From JBIOWF01 sp044868295 (GTDB lineage: Bacteria; Actinomycetota; Actinomycetes; Streptosporangiales; Streptosporangiaceae), in the NCBI GenBank assembly GCA_044868295.1, contig JBIOWF010000224.1:1-19124 (forward strand): 19,124 nt of DNA, read 5' to 3'. Below, piece by piece: positions 14,475-19,124 of the stretch (its first letter is position 1; each line of letters opens with the position of its first letter). A program made the translations under genes and the position numbers. The notes under the pieces are model-generated. The model was given only the letters and a program-made list of their open reading frames with translations. It ran no database searches and was not told the DNA's origin.

Positions 14475-14530
14475 ACCCGATCGGCGTAAATCCCCGGTGC
14501 GAGCGGTAACCGGGGAAATACGCTGGTGCC
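14469..14530 (+). promoter_or_regulatory. conserved promoter/operator module, ATPase copy 1
   Basis: The module runs GTACCG...GATC...AAATCCCCGGTGCG...ACCGGGGAAATACGCTGG-TGCC-ATG. An 8-bp palindrome TCCCCGGT (14491-14498) / ACCGGGGA (14509-14516) is followed two bases later by TACGCT (14519-14524), a TANNNT -10 box. Six bases then precede the ATG, so transcription probably starts at the ATG (leaderless), and the palindrome is double-stranded DNA upstream of +1, suited to binding a dimeric regulator. Confidence 0.6.
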
Positions 14531-16129
14531 ATGCTGCCCAAGCCGCACGACATCGTGGACCGCGACGAAGACTGGGAGGTCCTCTCGCGATTCATGGGTG
14601 AGCTGCCGCCCGGACTTCACGGCGCGGCCATCGCCGCCCTGACCGGCCGCCGTCGAGCCGGAAAATCCTTTCTTTTGGAACAGTTCTCATCCCTGAGCGG
14701 CGGCCTGTACTTCGAGGCTCGCCAGGAAGAATCACTTGAGCAGGCCCAGACGCGGTTCCGCGACGTGATCGCCGCTTACGATCCAGCGCGTGCGCCCGAT
14801 GTCCTTTCACTCTCTCTGGGTGAGCGGGACAGCTGGGATCGGCTGCTGGAAGCCGCCATGGATCTGACGTTCGCCCGGAAGGCGGACAGGCGGATTCCCC
14901 CAGTGGTCATCGACGAGTTCCCCTACCTCTTGCGGGACACTCCACATTTCCAGTCCATCCTCCATCAGCTCTACGACACCCAGCATTTCCGGCCCGGCGA
15001 GATCATGCCACTCTGGCTGGCGAAAGGCTGGTTCACGCGGCTGATTGAAGGACGCCTGTTGCTGTGCGGTTCGGCGATGTCCGTGATGCACGAGCTGGGG
15101 CACGGGTCACGGCCGCTCTTCGGCCGGTTGTCCTGGACCATGACGATGGACCCCTTCGATCACATCGACATGGCGCAGTTTTGGGGCATCGAGGACCGCA
15201 GGGTCGCGTTCCTGCTCTACGCGGCGCTCGGCGGCGCGCCGGGCTACAAGCGCCCCCTCCTGACCGTCGCGGACCTGCCCGCGCCGCAGACCGTGGAGGA
15301 ATTCGACGTCTGGATCTCCGAGGCTCTCCTCCGGCCACGCCCGGATTTCTTCACCGACACCGAGATCGGGCACCTGCTGCGTGAAGACCCACGCGCCGGC
15401 GACAAGGCGATCTACCGGGACGCGATGCGGGCGATCGCCAACGGCGCCACAACCATGGCAAAGGTGGGTGGACTGATCGGCAAGTCGAAAGAGGAGATCG
15501 ATCCGGTCGTGGCCCGGCTGGTGTCCATGCGATATGTCGAGGAACGCGTCGACTTCCTGCGACCACGGGGAGAGACGCTACGGCTGGCCGACCCGATCAT
15601 CCGCTTCCATCACGCCGTGGTGCGGTCACGAATGTCGGAACTGGCACGCGGCACGACGAACCCCGCCGCCGCTTGGAAGGCCGCGCGCCACAGCTTCCGC
15701 TCCCAGGTCCTCGGTCCTGCCTTCGAGGCAGCCGCCTTCTGGAGCGCCTTCCCGCTCCTGCGCGCGCAGGGCGTCGACGTCTCCCCCCACGGCTGGACCC
15801 TGGTCAACGACCCCGCCACGCGCGCAACCCACGAGGTCGACTTCGTCGGCCTCGCCCAGGAATCCAGCCCCTTCCCGAAAGGAACCCACATCACCGTCAT
15901 CGGCGAGACCAAGGCCACCGAGCGGGCACGCGGGCTGAAAGACCTCGAACGCCTCCGTCACATCCGCAGTCTCCTCGCCAAGAACCACGACGCCACCGAC
16001 GCCAAACTCGTCATCTTCTCCATGCACGGCTTCTCCGACCACCTCCTCTCGGCAGCCAAGGAAGCCCCCGACGAGATCCTCCTCTTCGACCTCGACGACA
16101 TCTACAGCTGGAAGCAACCCGCCCGATAG
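14531..16129 (+). CDS. ATPase with DUF234-like PD-(D/E)XK C-terminus, copy 1
   Basis: Protein of the archaeal-type ATPase + DUF234 group (COG1672-like); function not known. In its 532 residues: Walker A G39-RRRA-GKS46; Walker B PPVVIDEF (Asp128, Glu129); a candidate sensor strand RLLLCGSAMSVM (175-186). A winged-helix-like segment with REDPRAGDKAIYRDAMRAIANGATTMAKVGG (284-314) continues to DPIIRFHHAVV (354-364). The C-terminal domain has GPAFE (Glu399), EVDFVG (Asp437) and GETKAT (Glu459, Lys461), the D...ExK pattern of PD-(D/E)XK nucleases, and ends EILLFDLDDIYSWKQP. No membrane segments or signal peptide. ATG at 14531 sits six bases after a -10-like TACGCT and there is no Shine-Dalgarno sequence. 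First of three collinear paralogs. Nuclease activity is inferred from motif only. Confidence 0.85.
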   Translation: MLPKPHDIVDRDEDWEVLSRFMGELPPGLHGAAIAALTGRRRAGKSFLLEQFSSLSGGLYFEARQEESLEQAQTRFRDVIAAYDPARAPDVLSLSLGERDSWDRLLEAAMDLTFARKADRRIPPVVIDEFPYLLRDTPHFQSILHQLYDTQHFRPGEIMPLWLAKGWFTRLIEGRLLLCGSAMSVMHELGHGSRPLFGRLSWTMTMDPFDHIDMAQFWGIEDRRVAFLLYAALGGAPGYKRPLLTVADLPAPQTVEEFDVWISEALLRPRPDFFTDTEIGHLLREDPRAGDKAIYRDAMRAIANGATTMAKVGGLIGKSKEEIDPVVARLVSMRYVEERVDFLRPRGETLRLADPIIRFHHAVVRSRMSELARGTTNPAAAWKAARHSFRSQVLGPAFEAAAFWSAFPLLRAQGVDVSPHGWTLVNDPATRATHEVDFVGLAQESSPFPKGTHITVIGETKATERARGLKDLERLRHIRSLLAKNHDATDAKLVIFSMHGFSDHLLSAAKEAPDEILLFDLDDIYSWKQPAR

Positions 16130-16151
16130 CCCGTTCCAAGGGGCGCAAGCC

Positions 16152-16212
16152 GTACGGACCGATCCATGGAATCCCAGGTGGCGGCCCATGTCGACGCAAT
16201 ACGCTGGATGCC
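16152..16212 (+). promoter_or_regulatory. degenerate promoter module, ATPase copy 2
   Basis: Same order of elements as in front of copies 1 and 3: GTACGG, GATC, AATCCCAGGTG, then AATACGCTGG before the ATG. The right palindrome arm is gone; GTCGACGCAATACGCT replaces the CTGGGAAATACGCT found in copy 3. TACGCT (16200-16205) is seven bases from the ATG instead of six. Copy 2 may be expressed or regulated differently. Confidence 0.5.
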
Positions 16213-17811
16213 ATGCTGCCCAAGCCGGATGACGTCGTGGACCGCGACCAAGAATGGGAAGTTCTGTCGCGGTTCGCGCGTGAGCGTGCCACCGGCGAGC
16301 CCGGCGCGTCGATCGCCGCCGTCACCGGCCGACGGCGAACCGGAAAGTCCTTTCTCTTGGAAGAGTTCTCGCTCCTGACTCGTGGGCTCTACTACGAAGC
16401 CCGCCAGGAGGAGACCCTCGAGCAGGCCCAGTCGCGGTTCCGAAACGTTATCGCGGCCTACGACCCCGGGAGAGCGGCCGATGCTCTCTCGCTGTCTCTC
16501 TGCGAGCCGGACAGTTGGGATCGGCTACTGGAAGCCGCGATGAACCGGACGCTCGCGCGGCGGGCAGACGGACAGATCCCTCCGGTGATCATCGATGAGT
16601 TTCCGTATTTACTGCGGGATACGCCACAGCTCCAATCCATCCTCCAGCAGCTCTACGACACTCGGCACATGAGACCCGGTGAGGCCAGGCCGCCGTGGGC
16701 GATGAAGGGCTGGTTCAACCGCTTGGTCGATGGCCGGTTGCTGTTGTGTGGATCCGCGATGTCGGTCATCCATGAACTCGGTCACGGATCCCGGCCGCTT
16801 TTCGGGCGGCTCACCTGGACCATGACCATGCGGCCCTTCGATCACATCGACATGGCGGAATTCTGGGGCATCCAAGACAGATGGACCGCACTGCTGCTCT
16901 ATGCAATCGTTGGCGGCTCTCCAGGTTATCGAGCGCCGCTAGTGGATGAGACCGGGCGTCAGCCACCGCAAGACGCATCCGAGCTGGATGACTGGATCAC
17001 CGATGCCACGCTCCGGCCAAGCCCGGATTTCTTCACCGAGAAGGAGATCTGGCATCTGCTCCGTGAGGATCCCCGCGCCGGTGACAAGGCGATCTATCAC
17101 GAGGCGATGAGAGCCATCGCCGGAGGGGCAACGACGCTGGCGAAAGTCGGTGGCCGGGTCGCGAGGCCACGAGAAGAATTGGAACCGATCGTCGATCGCC
17201 TTGTGGCCATGGGCTACGTGGAGGAACGCTTCGACTTTCTCCGGCCGAGAGAGCACGTGCTGAGGCTGGACGACCCGATCATCCGATTCCACCATGCCGT
17301 CGTGGAAACGCAGATGGCAGCGCTCGCCCAGGGCGCCCTCACGCCGCATGACGCCTGGAGGCGCGCCGAGCACAGTTTCCGCTCCCAGGTGCTCGGCCCG
17401 GCATTCGAGGAGATCGCCCGCCACAGCGCACTCCCCCTCCTCTTGAATCGCGGCATCGACATCGCCCAGCACGGCTGGACCCTCGTCCACGACCCGCACT
17501 CCCGCAAAACCCGCGAAGTCGACCTCGTCGGCCTCGCCTACGGCTCCAGAGCCCTCGCCACAGGCGCACACATCACCGCCATCGGCGAAATCAAGGCCAC
17601 CGAACGGGCACGCGGGCTGAAAGACCTCGAACGTCTCCGTCACATCCGCGGTCTCCTCGCCAAGGACCACGACGCCGCCGACGCCAAACTCGTCATCTTC
17701 TCCCTGTACGGCTTCTCCGACCACCTGCTCACCGCGGCCAGAGAAGCCCCCGACGAGATCCTCCTGTTCGACCTCGACGACATCTACACCTGGAAACAAC
17801 CCGCGAAGTAA
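16213..17811 (+). CDS. ATPase with DUF234-like PD-(D/E)XK C-terminus, copy 2
   Basis: Second paralog, also 532 residues, aligning with copy 1 from the first to the last residue without a gap. All key motifs are kept: Walker A G39-RRRT-GKS46, Walker B PPVIIDEF (Asp128, Glu129), LLLCGSAMSVI, the winged-helix-like segment, GPAFE (Glu399), EVDLVG (Asp437) and GEIKAT (Glu459, Lys461). The start is the ATG at 16213, matching MLPKP of the other copies; the frame is open upstream but reads through copy 1 out of frame as arginine/proline-rich junk. It lies 83 bp after copy 1. The last ~300 bp are very close to copy 1 at DNA level: 106 of 111 bases agree by hand count from the codon for Lys461 onward. 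Confidence 0.85.
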   Translation: MLPKPDDVVDRDQEWEVLSRFARERATGEPGASIAAVTGRRRTGKSFLLEEFSLLTRGLYYEARQEETLEQAQSRFRNVIAAYDPGRAADALSLSLCEPDSWDRLLEAAMNRTLARRADGQIPPVIIDEFPYLLRDTPQLQSILQQLYDTRHMRPGEARPPWAMKGWFNRLVDGRLLLCGSAMSVIHELGHGSRPLFGRLTWTMTMRPFDHIDMAEFWGIQDRWTALLLYAIVGGSPGYRAPLVDETGRQPPQDASELDDWITDATLRPSPDFFTEKEIWHLLREDPRAGDKAIYHEAMRAIAGGATTLAKVGGRVARPREELEPIVDRLVAMGYVEERFDFLRPREHVLRLDDPIIRFHHAVVETQMAALAQGALTPHDAWRRAEHSFRSQVLGPAFEEIARHSALPLLLNRGIDIAQHGWTLVHDPHSRKTREVDLVGLAYGSRALATGAHITAIGEIKATERARGLKDLERLRHIRGLLAKDHDAADAKLVIFSLYGFSDHLLTAAREAPDEILLFDLDDIYTWKQPAK

Positions 17812-17848
17812 CCCGTACCAGTTGGAAAGGTGCGCAGACATGGGTGCT

Positions 17849-17905
17849 GTACCGGATCGGGGTAATCCCAGGTGCGGGACCGGGTCTGGGAAATACGCTG
17901 GTGGC
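17849..17905 (+). promoter_or_regulatory. conserved promoter/operator module, ATPase copy 3
   Basis: GTACCG, GATCGGGGTAATCCCAGGTGCG, then CTGGGAAATACGCTGG before the ATG. The palindrome is TCCCAG (17866-17871) / CTGGGA (17886-17891). Compared with copy 1, both arms differ in a way that keeps pairing. TACGCT (17894-17899) is again six bases from the ATG. Confidence 0.6.
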
Positions 17906-19124
17906 ATGTTGCCGAAGCCAGACGACATCGTGGACCGTGACGAGGACTGGGAGATCCTCTCGCGATTTTCCCGCGACCGCGTGACCGGCAGGCCCGGCGC
18001 GGGGGTCGCCGCCGTCACCGGCCGACGGCGAACCGGAAAGTCATTTCTGCTCCAGAGGTTCACGAACCTGACCGGCGGCCTGTACTTCGAGGCGAACCTG
18101 GAGGAAGGCCTCGTCGAGGCGCAGGCACGTTTTCGCGCCGAGCTCGCCGGCTACGCTCCGAGCCGGAGCGCCGAGGCGCACGCGGTGCCTCTCGGTGAAG
18201 CCAGCAGCTGGGACCTGCTGCTCCAGGTAGCGATGGACGCCACGACCGACCGCCGCGCGGACGGCCGAATCCCGCCGCTCGTGATCGACGAGTTTCCCTA
18301 CCTTCTCCGGGACACACCGCGCCTCCAGTCGATCCTGAAGGCCATCTACGACACCCGGAACTTCCCTCTCGGTGAGATCTCGCCCCCCGGCATCCGGATC
18401 GGCTATTACGATCGGCTGATCGAAGGGCGCCTCCTGGTGTGCGGATCGGCGATGTCCGTGATGCACGAGCTCGGCCATGGATCCCGGCCCCTCTTCGGCC
18501 GGTTGACCTGGACGCTCACGGTGGATCCTTTCGATCACATCGACATGGCGAGATTCTGGGAGATCGAGGACCGCCGGGTGGCGTTCATGCTCTACGCGGT
18601 CCTCGGCGGCGCTCCCGGCTACTTTGATCTACTCGTGGACAACATCGGACTTCTCGCGCCGCAGTGCATGGCGGACCTCGACAGGTGGATCTCGGAGGCC
18701 CTGCTCCGGCCCCGCCCGGACTTCTTCACCGAGGCCGAGATCACGCACCTGCTTCGCGAAGACCCCCGGGCCGGGGACAAGGCGATCTACCGGGAGGCGT
18801 TGCAGGCGATCTCCGAAGGAGCGACGACCACGGCGAAGGTGGGTGGTGTGATCGGCAAGCCCAAGGAGGAGACCGATGCCGTGGTGGCCCGGCTGGTATC
18901 CATGCGCTACCTCGAGGAACGCGTCGACCTCCTGCGACCAAGGGGAGAAGCGCTACGGCTGACCGACCCGATCATTCGCTTCCACCACGCCGTGGTGCAG
19001 TCACGAATGGCCGACCTGCGACGCGGGACGATAGACCCGGCCACCGCATGGAAGGACGCGCGCCACAGCTTCCGCTCCCAGGTCCTCGGCCCCGCCTTCG
19101 AGGAGGCCGCCTTCTACAGCGCGT
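17906..19124 (+). CDS. ATPase of the same family, copy 3 (cut by window end)
   Basis: Third paralog, open to the end of the window; 406 codons are visible, no stop or frameshift. It aligns without gaps to residues 1-406 of copies 1 and 2: MLPKPDDIVDRDEDWE, Walker A G39-RRRT-GKS46, Walker B PPLVIDEF (Asp128, Glu129), LLVCGSAMSVMHELGHGSRPLFGRL, REDPRAGDKAIYREALQAI and DPIIRFHHAVV, ending just after GPAFE. The nuclease-like D...ExK part lies beyond the edge, so its integrity cannot be judged. ATG at 17906 lies 94 bp after copy 2 and six bases after TACGCT. In the first 180 residues it is the most diverged copy; from residue ~260 it is closer to copy 1 than copy 2 is. Confidence 0.85.
   Translation, partial: MLPKPDDIVDRDEDWEILSRFSRDRVTGRPGAGVAAVTGRRRTGKSFLLQRFTNLTGGLYFEANLEEGLVEAQARFRAELAGYAPSRSAEAHAVPLGEASSWDLLLQVAMDATTDRRADGRIPPLVIDEFPYLLRDTPRLQSILKAIYDTRNFPLGEISPPGIRIGYYDRLIEGRLLVCGSAMSVMHELGHGSRPLFGRLTWTLTVDPFDHIDMARFWEIEDRRVAFMLYAVLGGAPGYFDLLVDNIGLLAPQCMADLDRWISEALLRPRPDFFTEAEITHLLREDPRAGDKAIYREALQAISEGATTTAKVGGVIGKPKEETDAVVARLVSMRYLEERVDLLRPRGEALRLTDPIIRFHHAVVQSRMADLRRGTIDPATAWKDARHSFRSQVLGPAFEEAAFYSA

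Noticed and set aside
15673..16212. Extension of ATPase copy 2 back to 15673
   Set aside because: This part reads copy 1 in the wrong frame; copies 1 and 3 both start at the MLPKP methionine.
16939..18063. 374-codon minus-strand frame opposite ATPase copies 2 and 3
   Set aside because: A shadow frame: the plus strand carries conserved ATPase motifs here and the antisense product shows no domain.
14531..19124. The ATPase array as a transposon or insertion sequence
   Set aside because: No transposase catalytic motif, terminal inverted repeats or target duplications were seen; each copy instead has a promoter module and a conserved ATPase.

Overview
The window is high-GC DNA with GTG and TTG starts, few U-tracts after hairpins and apparently leaderless promoters. 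This fits a filamentous actinomycete; Streptosporangiales-like is my best guess, but no rRNA or tRNA is present to settle it.

Region 1 (108-8736, minus strand) is one compact purine-degradation operon. Its transcription order is uraD, uraH, urate oxidase, xanthine dehydrogenase FAD subunit, xanthine dehydrogenase 2Fe-2S subunit, an 8-oxoguanine deaminase-like amidohydrolase, glycerate kinase, allantoinase and allantoicase. Most junctions are 4-bp overlaps or gaps of a few bases. Together the genes take xanthine (and probably 8-oxoguanine) to urate, then through 5-hydroxyisourate and OHCU to allantoin, allantoate and ureidoglycolate plus urea. Glycerate kinase returns glyoxylate-derived glycerate to central metabolism. 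The molybdenum subunit of xanthine dehydrogenase is not in the window, and the glycerate kinase carries a histidine-rich insertion. A class II AP endonuclease (nfo, 8892-9725) is transcribed divergently.

Region 2 (9726-12343, minus strand) holds a LytS/LytTR two-component pair. The kinase reading frame is broken near its N-terminus. A 21-bp-period tandem repeat straddles the 3' end of the response-regulator gene, and a large imperfect hairpin follows nfo.

Region 3 (12344-14474) has a small YedY/sulfite-oxidase-type molybdopterin oxidoreductase on the minus strand and, divergently, aroF (DAHP synthase). aroF is preceded by a 23-residue leader peptide containing Phe-Glu-Phe-Trp-Tyr. Mutually exclusive hairpins follow it, which is the layout of an aromatic-amino-acid attenuator.

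Region 4 (14469-19124, plus strand) is a tandem family of three paralogous ATPases, the third cut by the window edge. Each has a Walker-type ATPase, a winged-helix-like segment and, in the two complete copies, a C-terminal PD-(D/E)XK-like (DUF234-like) domain. The proteins align without a single gap. Each gene is preceded by a related ~60-bp module with a TACGCT box 6-7 bases before the ATG, and in copies 1 and 3 by a palindrome whose arms differ in a paired way. This array and the aroF leader are the most interesting parts of the window.
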